From an uncultured bacterium (GTDB taxonomy: Bacteria; Chloroflexota; Anaerolineae; J036; Brachytrichaceae), in NCBI GenBank assembly GCA_903921365.1, contig CAIXPS010000030.1, positions 1-37,619 on the forward strand: a stretch of DNA of 37,619 nt, read 5' to 3'. Positions 8,116 to 16,017 of this stretch are shown here, piece after piece. The notes under the pieces were generated by a model. It was not told the origin of the DNA. It did no database searches and saw only the letters and a program-made list of their open reading frames with translations. The number at the start of each line of letters is the position of its first letter. Within the stretch, counting starts at the first letter, position 1. A program made the position numbers and the translations under genes.

Positions 8116-8652
8116 TTAACGGATTTTATACGTAAAGAAGAGCGCGATATCGCGCGCCTGATAGTAGTTGTCGGCATAACCCGAGAAGTGAAAACCGAGC
8201 GTCTGGCACATCCGGGTGGCGGGATAGTTTTTAGTCTGCAAGTCAACCATCAGACCTTGCAGGCCGTCAGCTTTAGCCTGGGCCGCTGCGGTGCGAAACA
8301 ACTGGGCGCCGATCCCTTTGCGCCGTTCACGTGGCGCGACAGCCATACACGGCAGGGCGCCGCCATTCTGCCAGGGGTGCGTGGTCATTCCGATATAGCC
8401 CGCGATATCGCGCGAAGCCTCGCCTTCCGCAACCCACACAAGGTCGCAGCGGAGCAGGATGCGGCGCAACGTGGCCTTGTCGTGCTGATAGGGCGCCTGC
8501 ACCAGGCGCGGCAAGCGCACCAATCGAAAGACGGCGCTGGTCTCAGTGCTGGTGTCGCGACCACTCATCTGCCAGACGTGGTCTGTCATGTAACTGTGAT
8601 CCATATCCACAATCACATCGATATCGGAGAGTTCTGCCTGACGAATGTGCAT
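8116..8652 (-). CDS. GNAT family N-acetyltransferase
   Basis: A 178-residue protein beginning MHIRQAELSDIDVIVDMD, the usual first strand and helix of GNAT enzymes. The CoA pyrophosphate loop is MAVAPRERRKGIGAQLFRTA, and the tail NYPATRMCQTLGFHFSGYADNYY has the common asparagine/tyrosine region of the fold's second half. The ending with YYQARDIALFFTYKIR recalls protein or small-molecule acetyltransferases that act on amines, but the substrate cannot be named. It is followed within 26 bases by the membrane sensor on the same strand, so the two are likely co-expressed. Confidence 0.85.
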   Translation of the reverse strand: MHIRQAELSDIDVIVDMDHSYMTDHVWQMSGRDTSTETSAVFRLVRLPRLVQAPYQHDKATLRRILLRCDLVWVAEGEASRDIAGYIGMTTHPWQNGGALPCMAVAPRERRKGIGAQLFRTAAAQAKADGLQGLMVDLQTKNYPATRMCQTLGFHFSGYADNYYQARDIALFFTYKIR

Positions 8653-8686
8653 GATGTGCTACAACCGGAGGAACGCCTGCCCGGAT

Positions 8687-9412
8687 TTATTTGCCAATCG
8701 TGACTGGCATACGACAAGTTGCGCGAACCGCGCCATCCGAACCAATGATCTGCAGGCGGAACGGATAAATGCCTGGCGCAAATGCGGATGCGCCGAAACT
8801 CGCAAGCAACACGCCTGATATCACCGTCGCTTCGCCTCGGCCCACCTGAGTCCATGTGGATGCGCCGGGCGCCTGTATCTCTAATTTGTACCAGTCGCCT
8901 GTGGCCAACACAGCCGTCCCTTTGAAGGCCGCGTTGCCAGTTATCTTTTCTCCCTGCGCAGGGCTGATAATCTGCGCGTTGGCGTTCGAACAATCCGACA
9001 CAATCGCACCCGTTGTAGTGAGTGGATGCGCCGGGTCGGCAAAGGTAACAGTTGGCGTGAATGCCCTGCCGGCCGGGAGTTGCCCCGACTGAAGCGCCGC
9101 CGTCGGCATGGACGTAGGAATTACAAGGCCTGCTGGCGTGCTCGTGGCCGCCCCCAGCAGGGTGTTTGCCTTGGTGACGGGCGCAAGCGACGTGACGCCG
9201 TAGATGCCGACGCCGATGAGGACGCACAACACCGCCTTTAACAGGGCGCTCACCGCGCGCGACACCACTGCCCGGCGCTCCAGACGGAACACAGCCCGGC
9301 GCAATTCCCGCAACGACGCCACACCGGCAAGGAAAAAGTAAGCGCATGCAATTCCGCAGACAGCATAAAGCACGATGCTGTAGCGACTGATAAGCTGCGG
9401 AATTATCTCCAT
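8687..9412 (-). CDS. membrane-anchored protein with two N-terminal TM helices and a C-terminal beta domain
   Basis: A 241-residue protein of unrecognised family. Two hydrophobic helices lie at about residues 13-30 and 57-77, separated by a basic loop (SLRELRRAVFRLERR). A Thr/Pro/Ala-rich linker (about 85-125) follows, then a beta-rich domain (about 138-240) with IISPAQGEKITGNAAFKGTA and YKLEIQAPGASTWTQVG, which resembles the extracytoplasmic Ig-like domains of Chloroflexota surface proteins. The C-terminus is therefore probably outside the membrane. Two Cys (in VSDCSNA and RATCRMP) could form a disulfide. The ATG overlaps the end of the phosphorylase gene by 10 bases, implying translational coupling. 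I cannot give a function. Confidence 0.7.
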   Translation of the reverse strand: MEIIPQLISRYSIVLYAVCGIACAYFFLAGVASLRELRRAVFRLERRAVVSRAVSALLKAVLCVLIGVGIYGVTSLAPVTKANTLLGAATSTPAGLVIPTSMPTAALQSGQLPAGRAFTPTVTFADPAHPLTTTGAIVSDCSNANAQIISPAQGEKITGNAAFKGTAVLATGDWYKLEIQAPGASTWTQVGRGEATVISGVLLASFGASAFAPGIYPFRLQIIGSDGAVRATCRMPVTIGK

Positions 9413-10248
9413 TCGTTCAAAACACCCCTCACGATGGCCATCATTTTCGGCGCGATCTTTGGCCCGGCTTCAAGCACTTCCTGATGCGACGGCGGCTCAC
9501 CCTCATCGGATTGCAGCCGCGCCACATTAGTAATACCGCTGAATCCCAGCACCCGCATCCCGCCGTGGCGGGCGACGAGCACTTCATTCACTGTCGACAT
9601 GCCCACTGCGTCTGCGCCGATAGCGCGCAGAAAACGCAATTCTGCCGGCGACTCAAAGCTCGGCCCGGCCAGGCCAGCATACACGCCTTCCTTCAGTTCG
9701 ATGGATGCCGCACCCGCAACCTGTCGCGCGATTGCGCGCAGTTGCGTATCGTACGCGTCCGTCATGCTGGGGAAACGCGCGCCCAACGAATCATCATTCG
9801 GCCCGATCAGCGGGTTGTGCCCCGCCATCCCGATCAGATTGATGTGATCGCTCATCATCATCACATCGCCGACGGCGAAGCTGCGGTTGATGCCGCCCGC
9901 TGCGTTGCTCACGATCATGGCTGTCGCCCCGAGTGCGCGCGCCACGCGCACGGGCAGCGTGATCTGCCACATGGGGTAACCCTCATAGAAGTGGACGCGC
10001 CCCACCATGACGATGACGGGCACGCCGCACAGACCCCCTAGCAGGAATGCCCCGGCATGTCCGGGCACAGTCGACACGGCAAAATCCGGGATATCGCCGT
10101 ATGGCACGCGCACGGGGTCGGTGACTTCGTCTGCCAGCGCGCCCAGCCCGCTGCCCAGCACGACCAGGACGCGCGGTTGGAGATCGGATTTCGCCCGCAC
10201 TGCGTCAGCAGCATGTTGGATCAAGCTCGCGATGTCTGGGTTAGTCAT
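9403..10248 (-). CDS. punA: purine nucleoside phosphorylase (trimeric PNP)
   Basis: A 281-residue enzyme that splits inosine, guanosine and their deoxy forms with phosphate in purine salvage. Visible family motifs, in order, are LGSGLGALAD (phosphate binding), PGHAGAFLLGG, GRVHFYEGY (His of the phosphate/ribose site), VSNAAGGIN, AGPSFESPAE (the Glu that contacts N1/N2 of the base), GMSTVNEVLVARHGG and GITN, whose Asn specifies 6-oxopurines. Length fits the trimeric class. I set the start at ATG 10248, which overlaps the TGA of the DUF4058 gene as ATGA; a longer frame would run 45 bases into that gene. ndk lies three genes upstream, so the run combines purine salvage with nucleotide phosphorylation. 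Confidence 0.93.
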   Translation of the reverse strand: MTNPDIASLIQHAADAVRAKSDLQPRVLVVLGSGLGALADEVTDPVRVPYGDIPDFAVSTVPGHAGAFLLGGLCGVPVIVMVGRVHFYEGYPMWQITLPVRVARALGATAMIVSNAAGGINRSFAVGDVMMMSDHINLIGMAGHNPLIGPNDDSLGARFPSMTDAYDTQLRAIARQVAGAASIELKEGVYAGLAGPSFESPAELRFLRAIGADAVGMSTVNEVLVARHGGMRVLGFSGITNVARLQSDEGEPPSHQEVLEAGPKIAPKMMAIVRGVLNEWR

Positions 10249-11027
10249 GTGGTGATTGGGTATCCTTTTTCTCGTAAGAGGTTCAGTGTCCACGTCGCTT
10301 CGACAACAGACATCGGCGCGCGCGCCGGTTTTGTGTAGTCAATCATACCGGTATAACCACCCGTGTCGTAAGCGTGGATCAGGATGGCGCGCAAGTCCAA
10401 GGTCACATCCGGGTCTGGCGAGCGTAACGGGATGCGAAATGTCGGCAGGACACTGCTCAATACAATCGGGTATGTTTCACAACGGGTGCGATCCCCGTCG
10501 TCCGCGCGATTCACACAAATGATGTAACGATACTCCACCAGCTTGCCGGCCTGATTGCGCAATTCAGGCGTCACGCGCGCCCCGGAACTCAACAGGTCAA
10601 TCTCAACCAGATTCACATTGCTACTAAGAAGCTCATCCTGCTTGCGAAGATACTGCCGCCGTCCTTCGCCTTCCAGCTTGTTTGCTGGACTGAGCAGCTC
10701 AATCGCCGTAACAACCTCGCCACTGGCAGAATGGATGATCTCGATATATGGTTCGCGACGCCGTTCAATCGGCGAAGTGACGATGTAGGGCTCAGCAACA
10801 CCAGCAGGGGCATACGCTGCCACATCCTCGTGCACGACGGTTACATCGGGGTAGATGTTTCGGTTCGATCTTGCTACATACAGGCGCAGATCCATGCGGG
10901 CGCGATAGCGCGGTTGCAAGACAGGCTGAAGCGCATCACGGATGTAGGTGATCAAACTGATATGAAGATCCGGCCACAGTTCCGGATCTTCAAGGTGCGG
11001 GTCCATGCCAGGGAATGGACTAGGCAT
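10245..11027 (-). CDS. DUF4058 family protein
   Basis: A 260-residue soluble protein. The beginning MPSPFPGMDPHLEDPELWPDLH is the hallmark of DUF4058, common in cyanobacteria, planctomycetes and Chloroflexota. The middle part (TAIELLSPANKLEGEGRRQYLRKQDELLSSNVNLVEIDLL, about residues 107-147, quoted here only in outline: E-L-S-P-x-N-K, G-R-x-x-Y, K-x-x-x-L, L-V-E-I-D-L-L) resembles the core of PD-(D/E)XK or Uma2-like folds, but no activity is established. It starts six bases after gltX and overlaps punA by four, so it sits inside a tightly packed operon of housekeeping genes, which is unusual for a family often found scattered. Function unknown. Confidence 0.85.
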   Translation of the reverse strand: MPSPFPGMDPHLEDPELWPDLHISLITYIRDALQPVLQPRYRARMDLRLYVARSNRNIYPDVTVVHEDVAAYAPAGVAEPYIVTSPIERRREPYIEIIHSASGEVVTAIELLSPANKLEGEGRRQYLRKQDELLSSNVNLVEIDLLSSGARVTPELRNQAGKLVEYRYIICVNRADDGDRTRCETYPIVLSSVLPTFRIPLRSPDPDVTLDLRAILIHAYDTGGYTGMIDYTKPARAPMSVVEATWTLNLLREKGYPITT

Positions 11028-11033
11028 AAGCGG

Positions 11034-12551
11034 TCATCGGTTCAGGACGTCGATCGCCCGATCCAGTCGCTCCAGCGTCATCTCGCGCCCCATGACGCTG
11101 ATGGTTCCAAACAGCGGCGGCGTCACACTCTTGCCTGTCACAACATTGCGCACAATTGTGAACAACGCTCCGGGCTTCACCGTCAGACGCTCAGCCAACT
11201 GGCGCATAGCCTGCTCCATAATCGTTGGGTCGAAGTCGGGCAGTTGCGCCAGCAACTCCCTGGTCTCGCGCAATACTTTCAACGAAGCAGCCTGATCCAT
11301 CTTCTTATCAATGAGTGAGGCGGCAGTCACCGGGGGGATATCGGTGAACATGAAGTCGATCAGCCCGGCAGCATCCTTGAGCGTCTTGATGCGCTCTTGA
11401 ATCAGCGGGACAGCGCGCAAAAAGCGTTCCATCCGCTCCGGCGTATCCAGCGCGATGCCTGCTTTCTGTGCGAATGGAATCAGGTGTTGCGCCAGTTCGG
11501 CGGGCGGCAGCCGGCGAATGTGCATCCCGTTCAACCAATCGAGCTTGGTGTAGCTGAACACGGCAGGCGAAGTGCCAATGTGATCCTCTGAGAACTTTTC
11601 GATGAGTTCAGGGATCGTAAACACATTCTGCTCGTCGCCCTCGCCGGGCGCCCAGCCCAGCATGGCGAGGAAGTTGATCACCGCCGTCGGCAGGTAGCCC
11701 TGATCGCGAAACTCGAACACGCCAGTCGCGCCATGGCGCTTGCTCAGCTTGCGCCCATCCTCGCCGAGGACATTGGGCACGTGAGCAAACTTCGGCATTT
11801 CCCAGCCGAAATATTTGTACAACAATACATGCTTGGGTGCGCTCGACAACCAGTCGTCGCCGCGGATGACGTGCGTCACACCCTGCAGATGGTCGTCCAC
11901 GACGTTGGCGAGGTGATAGGTGGGATATCCATCGGCCTTAAGCAGCACGGTGTCGTCGACGTTGGCGTTCTCGAAGCACACATCGCCCTTGACCAGATCG
12001 TGCAGATGCGTGGTTCCGTCGCGCGGATTCACGCGCAAGCGGATCACGTGGGGCTGGGATGAATCCACATCTGTGCGCAGGCGCATCTCCTCGCGGAAGC
12101 TCCACACCTCTTTGCGCGCGATCACGTCGGCGCGCATATGCTCCAGCTCCTCCGGGGTCTCATTGGCGCGATAGGCGCAGCCATTTGCAACCAGCCATTC
12201 AGCCCACTCCCGGTAATGGGGCAGGCGCTGCGACTGGATGAATGAGCCCGGAATGCCCCGGCTGCTGCCGTCCTCCAGCGCGCCGGGATAGTCTTCATCA
12301 CTGCTCATCAACTGCAACGACGCGTGATCGGGGCCGCCGTCGAGTTCGATACCGAGCCAGTCAAAGGTTTCGAGGATGCGCCGGCATGAGCCGGGGACGC
12401 GGCGGTCCTGATCAGTATCCTCGATGCGGATGAAGAACAGTCCATCATGGCGCTTCGCTGTCAGCCACGAAAAGATGGCCGTGCGAACGCCCCCGATATG
12501 CATGTCTCCGGTGGGGGAAGGAGCAAAGCGTGTGCGAACAGATGTGGTCAT
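11034..12551 (-). CDS. gltX: glutamyl-tRNA synthetase
   Basis: A 505-residue class I aminoacyl-tRNA synthetase that charges tRNA-Glu. It begins TTSVRTRFAPSPTGDMHIGGVRTA, where HIGG is the bacterial GluRS form of the HIGH motif, and has KLSKRH as its KMSKS counterpart after DGR. The helical anticodon-binding part fills the last third. Compared with typical GluRS, about 20 extra acidic and Ser/Gly-rich residues lie between the IEDTD segment and the FIQSQR segment. The start was set at ATG 12551, where the conserved domain begins; a GTG at 12575 inside ndk is the alternative. It overlaps or abuts ndk upstream and lies six bases before the DUF4058 gene. Confidence 0.95.
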   Translation of the reverse strand: MTTSVRTRFAPSPTGDMHIGGVRTAIFSWLTAKRHDGLFFIRIEDTDQDRRVPGSCRRILETFDWLGIELDGGPDHASLQLMSSDEDYPGALEDGSSRGIPGSFIQSQRLPHYREWAEWLVANGCAYRANETPEELEHMRADVIARKEVWSFREEMRLRTDVDSSQPHVIRLRVNPRDGTTHLHDLVKGDVCFENANVDDTVLLKADGYPTYHLANVVDDHLQGVTHVIRGDDWLSSAPKHVLLYKYFGWEMPKFAHVPNVLGEDGRKLSKRHGATGVFEFRDQGYLPTAVINFLAMLGWAPGEGDEQNVFTIPELIEKFSEDHIGTSPAVFSYTKLDWLNGMHIRRLPPAELAQHLIPFAQKAGIALDTPERMERFLRAVPLIQERIKTLKDAAGLIDFMFTDIPPVTAASLIDKKMDQAASLKVLRETRELLAQLPDFDPTIMEQAMRQLAERLTVKPGALFTIVRNVVTGKSVTPPLFGTISVMGREMTLERLDRAIDVLNR

Positions 12552-12559
12552 TAATATTA

Positions 12560-13009
12560 TTACTCTTTCAGCCACTTATCAGCGGCGCGCTCGTAACTGA
12601 TCAATTCGTCATCGGTGAAATACAACGCGAGTTCGCGGATAGCGGTCTCAGGCTTGTCGGCCCCGTGCACCAGGTTGCGCGAGATATTCATGCCGAAATC
12701 GCCGCGAATGGTGCCAGCGGCGGCATTCAACGGGTTCGTGGCGCCCATCGTGGCGCGCGCAGCCGCAACGGCGTCCGGCCCTTCCAGGCACAACACAACT
12801 ACCGGGGCAGACGTCATATAGGCCACAGTGCCCTCATAGAAGCCCTTGCCCTTGTGTTCCGCGTAATGCTGCTCAGCCGTCTCGCGCGAGATGCGCATCA
12901 GCTTCATGCCCGCGATGCGCAAGCCGCGAGCTTCAAATCGTTTGATGATTTCTCCGACCAACGCGCGTTGCACGCCGTCAGGTTTGATGATTGCCAGTGT
13001 TCTTTCCAT
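12560..13009 (-). CDS. ndk: nucleoside diphosphate kinase
   Basis: A 149-residue enzyme that moves the gamma phosphate of ATP onto other nucleoside diphosphates through a phospho-histidine. MERTLAIIKPDGVQRALVGEII is the canonical N-terminus, with the Lys of KPD contacting phosphate. The catalytic His is in SRNLVHGADKPETAIREL, where most enzymes have HGSDS; the DKPE variant is a conservative oddity. RATMGATNPLNAAAGTIRGDF is the usual nucleotide-binding region. Length is normal for the family. A possible gltX start lies within its 3' end, so the two genes are probably one transcript. Confidence 0.95.
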   Translation of the reverse strand: MERTLAIIKPDGVQRALVGEIIKRFEARGLRIAGMKLMRISRETAEQHYAEHKGKGFYEGTVAYMTSAPVVVLCLEGPDAVAAARATMGATNPLNAAAGTIRGDFGMNISRNLVHGADKPETAIRELALYFTDDELISYERAADKWLKE

Positions 13010-13044
13010 GTTCTTTCTGTATATCTCCGATATTCGATATCCAA

Positions 13045-13090
13045 TCTCTAACTTCTAATCTCTAGTCTCTAGTCTCTAGTCTCTAGTCTC
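13045..13090. repeat. heptamer tandem repeat (TCTCTAG), four perfect copies plus degenerate ones
   Basis: Perfect units TCTCTAG occur at 13059-13086, flanked on the left by degenerate copies (TCTCTAAC, TTCTAA). The repeat contains the stop codon of the TPR gene (13076-13078 on the minus strand), so that protein's last residues (ETRD) are read from the repeat. Its other part fills the gap before ndk. Confidence 0.95.
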
Positions 13091-14779
13091 CGCCGTCGCC
13101 AGCGCCCGATGATACGCTATTAATGCGGCATCGATATCGCCCTTGCGCTTGTGGACATCGCCCAGCAGCGTGTAGAAGTGCGGCACCCTTGGATAAGCTT
13201 GCGCGGCCGCATCGAGTTCAGCCAGCAGGGTGTCAAGCTTCTTTCCAGCCCTCACCAGAGTCGCGTAATGATCTGCGGCGACTTCATAGTCGCCCGTTTC
13301 GAGCGCCTTGTGCGCCATATCCAGCAGATCCTCGGTTGAAAGCTTAGGCTTTGCAACCCTCGCCTTGCGCGCCTTCTTACGCGCCGGGAACGATGAGCCG
13401 ATCTCCGGGATATCAGACACAGGCGTGAACTCCGGCGCGGGCGTGGGCGACGGTATCACGGGCGCCAGACTCTCATCAGTTGCGACGTCGCCCTGTAGTT
13501 CGAGTAGGGGAGCCTGCGGCGCCGGGATCACAGGCGCCGGCACTGGCGCAGTACCACTCGCCGCCGACGCCAGGGTGAGCGTTACCGTCGGCGGCGGTTC
13601 GGGCAACCACTTCGTCACGCTGCCAGTTCGCATTGAGCGGTGCAGCGCGTCATCCACATCAGCAGCGCGCTCGATGGGTTGATCCGGGTCCGTCTCGGAA
13701 ACGGTCTCTGGCGCTTTCTCTGTTCGCAGTGCGGTCAACCACGCGGGGATATCCTCGGCCTGATCCTCAGCGTGCACGGGCGACCACTCCAGCGGCGTCG
13801 TGCCGATGACGCCATCGCCCTCGGCGGACGCTTCAGCATCGGCGTCTGGGTCTGCCTTGGAATCCAATAGGTCGGGCGCGCGGTTCTCTGTGGGTGGCAG
13901 CGCCGGCGCCTCTGGTGTGGGCGCAACCGGGCTGGCCGCAGCGATCAACTCGTCGACCCACGCGGAGCGATCCAGCTCGCTGTCGACACCTTGTTCCAGC
14001 GGCTGATCGACCTCCTCGCGCGGTATGGGCTGCGGGTAGGCAGCCACATCACGCACAACAAACGGCGACGCCTCTTCCAGCCACTCGCGAGCGGCGCGAT
14101 AGTCAGGGTCGAGTCGTTCGACAGCCGCCTGATGCACCCCGGCGATATCCATGTTTCCTATTTGCGCCCACAGTGCCGCCAGGATGATGTGCGCATTCAG
14201 GCAATCGGGTTGCGCATCCAGAATGCTCTGGCAAAGTTCAACCGTCGACACCTTGAACCCGCTGCGCCATAGCATTTCAGCCAGCGCAATCTGCACATCG
14301 GCGCGATCCGGCACTGTGGTGATCATGCGCCGCATAGAGGCAAAGGCCCGGTTGATAATCCCACCCCTGAACAGCGAGCGCGCCATCGCAATCTCCCCGC
14401 GCGCCACCGGGCCATCCTCGATATTGCCGGCGATATGCAACGCATCGGGGTCGTTGGGCAGAAAGGCCAGCGCCTGGAGCGCATTCACTGTAGATTCGGC
14501 ATGCTGGCCGGCATTAGCCTGGCAACGCGCCAACCCGACCATCGCGCGCGCATCCGCTGGCGTGATATCGACAATGCGACAATAATTGTCGCTGGCGCGC
14601 GCCATGTCGCCCAACAACTCATACGCCCGGGCGCGCGCCCACAATAGCCGGACAGCATCCGGGTAGAACGCGGCCATCTCGTCGCAGCGCTCAATCGCCT
14701 GCTCGTAGCTGGAACCTGCGATCCACCCGCCAACCTCCGACAGGGCGTCCTGGAGCGTAAGCGTCGTCACCTCAGTCAT
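13076..14779 (-). CDS. TPR-repeat protein with acidic/proline-rich middle
   Basis: A 567-residue protein. Residues about 1-240 form several tetratricopeptide helices (YEQAIERCDEMAAFYPDAVRLLW, LGDMARASDNYCRI, ADARAMVGLARCQANAG and similar), suited to protein-protein binding. Residues about 265-470 are low complexity, rich in Pro, Glu, Ala, Asp and Ser. A final TPR block lies at about 480-560 (ALETGDYEVAADHYATLV, GDIDAALIAYHRAL). No signal peptide or membrane helix is seen, so it is probably cytoplasmic. The frame is open to 15118, but I start it at ATG 14779 because the upstream part overlaps the divergent gene and has shadow-like composition. No specific function can be assigned. Confidence 0.8.
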   Translation of the reverse strand: MTEVTTLTLQDALSEVGGWIAGSSYEQAIERCDEMAAFYPDAVRLLWARARAYELLGDMARASDNYCRIVDITPADARAMVGLARCQANAGQHAESTVNALQALAFLPNDPDALHIAGNIEDGPVARGEIAMARSLFRGGIINRAFASMRRMITTVPDRADVQIALAEMLWRSGFKVSTVELCQSILDAQPDCLNAHIILAALWAQIGNMDIAGVHQAAVERLDPDYRAAREWLEEASPFVVRDVAAYPQPIPREEVDQPLEQGVDSELDRSAWVDELIAAASPVAPTPEAPALPPTENRAPDLLDSKADPDADAEASAEGDGVIGTTPLEWSPVHAEDQAEDIPAWLTALRTEKAPETVSETDPDQPIERAADVDDALHRSMRTGSVTKWLPEPPPTVTLTLASAASGTAPVPAPVIPAPQAPLLELQGDVATDESLAPVIPSPTPAPEFTPVSDIPEIGSSFPARKKARKARVAKPKLSTEDLLDMAHKALETGDYEVAADHYATLVRAGKKLDTLLAELDAAAQAYPRVPHFYTLLGDVHKRKGDIDAALIAYHRALATAETRD

Positions 14780-14846
14780 CAGTGTTATTATCGCGCAAGT
14801 TACGGCATCCCAGATTGAGGTCTGGAAACACAACAGTATTTGAACT

Positions 14847-15977
14847 ATGAAACCATTTGAACGCGACCTGGAGTGGGTGTCTGAGCACATGCCGATCACC
14901 CGCGCAACTATTGCAGCGTTGCCAGACTTGAGCGGCGTGCGGCTGGCCTGCTCGATGCACCTCGACATCAAGATGATCGTGGCGATCGACGGCCTCCTCG
15001 CGCGTGGCGCACACGTGTTCATGACCACCTGCAACCCCGCCACCGTGCGCGATGAGGTCGTGGCACACTGTGTGGCGCGCGGCTCACGCAACGTAGAAGC
15101 GCATGCGTGGCACGGCATGTCGAGCGCGGACTACAGCGCGGCGGTTGAGCGCGCCATTGCGTGGTCGCCCACCCATCTGTGCGAAATGGGAGCGGAAATC
15201 ACGAGCGCGCTAGCCTCCGGCGCCCGCGCGACACAACCTCCAGTCCAGGCGAGCCTTGAGGCAACCGGCTCCGGCATCACGCGTCTCGGCAAGCTCACAC
15301 CTGCCTATCCGATCTTTAACTGGGACGACATCGCGGTGAAGGAAGGGCTGCACAATCGCCACATGGTGGGGATTACCGCCTGCCATGCCTTCTTTAACCG
15401 CACGCGGCTGACCTTCCACAACAAACGCGTGCTCGTCGTGGGCTATGGGCTGGTCGGGCGTGGGGTGTGCGACGCGGCGCGCGCGTATGGCGGGCGCATC
15501 AGCGTGGCCGAAATCGACGCGGGGCGGGCGCTGGAGGCGACATTCGCGGGCTTGCAGGTCATCAAACTCGAAGACGGGCTTCCCGCCGCAGACGTGATCA
15601 TCACCGCGACTGGCGCGCGCCACGTCATCAACGCGCGCCACTTCGGGCTGTTGAAATCTGGCGCGTTCGTGCTGAATGTGGGACACTTGAATGAAGAAAT
15701 CGACATGCTGGCGCTGTATGCCAACCCACACAACACCGCCCTGCCATTCGTCGAGCGCGTCACGCTGGGCGAACGGCACATCTACGTGCTCGCGGATGGC
15801 GGGATGGCCAATTTGAGCGCGGGCGAGGGCGACAGTCTCAATGCGTTCGATGTCACGCTCGCCGTCATGGTCGCAGGCATCGGTTTTATCGTGGAATCGG
15901 GCGGCGAGTACGCGCCCGGCATTCACACATTGCCGAAACGGGCCTGGACGCCCGTGGCACAAAGAGCTCTTCTATAA
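14847..15977 (+). CDS. S-adenosylhomocysteine hydrolase-like NAD-binding protein, divergent
   Basis: A 376-residue protein with the AdoHcyase layout: a substrate-domain start with ACSMHLDIKMIVAIDGLLARGA, a hinge segment NWDDIAVKEGLHN, a Rossmann motif VVGYGLVGRG (about 198-206), AEIDAGRALEA, and VLNVGHLNEEID. Compared from memory with human SAHH, the His of the substrate site (H38), Glu (E138), Lys (K165), Asn (N170) and His (H280) are kept. The positions of Asp131 and Asp190 hold Met and His, and Thr57/Glu59 are Asp/Lys. The protein also ends early, lacking the C-terminal tail that reaches the neighbouring subunit's NAD. It may use a different adenosyl or nucleoside thioether. An RNA methyltransferase gene follows 40 bases downstream. 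Confidence 0.75.
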   Translation: MKPFERDLEWVSEHMPITRATIAALPDLSGVRLACSMHLDIKMIVAIDGLLARGAHVFMTTCNPATVRDEVVAHCVARGSRNVEAHAWHGMSSADYSAAVERAIAWSPTHLCEMGAEITSALASGARATQPPVQASLEATGSGITRLGKLTPAYPIFNWDDIAVKEGLHNRHMVGITACHAFFNRTRLTFHNKRVLVVGYGLVGRGVCDAARAYGGRISVAEIDAGRALEATFAGLQVIKLEDGLPAADVIITATGARHVINARHFGLLKSGAFVLNVGHLNEEIDMLALYANPHNTALPFVERVTLGERHIYVLADGGMANLSAGEGDSLNAFDVTLAVMVAGIGFIVESGGEYAPGIHTLPKRAWTPVAQRALL

Positions 15978-15979
15978 CT

Positions 15980-16002
15980 CGAGCGCTTTTATAAAGCGCT
16001 CG
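15980..16002. promoter_or_regulatory. perfect inverted repeat (10-bp arms, 3-base loop)
   Basis: CGAGCGCTTT, loop TAT, then AAAGCGCTCG. It lies just after the stop of the SAH-hydrolase-like gene and 15 bases before the methyltransferase ATG. There is no T-run after it, so it may be an operator or an RNA hairpin that partly separates expression of the two genes rather than a standard terminator. Confidence 0.6.
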
Positions 16003-16017
16003 CCTGAATAACATACT

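Noticed and set aside
14779-15118. N-terminal extension of the TPR protein
   Set aside because: It lies antisense within the SAH-hydrolase-like gene, is rich in Cys, Arg and Ser, and lacks TPR character; the protein most likely starts at 14779.
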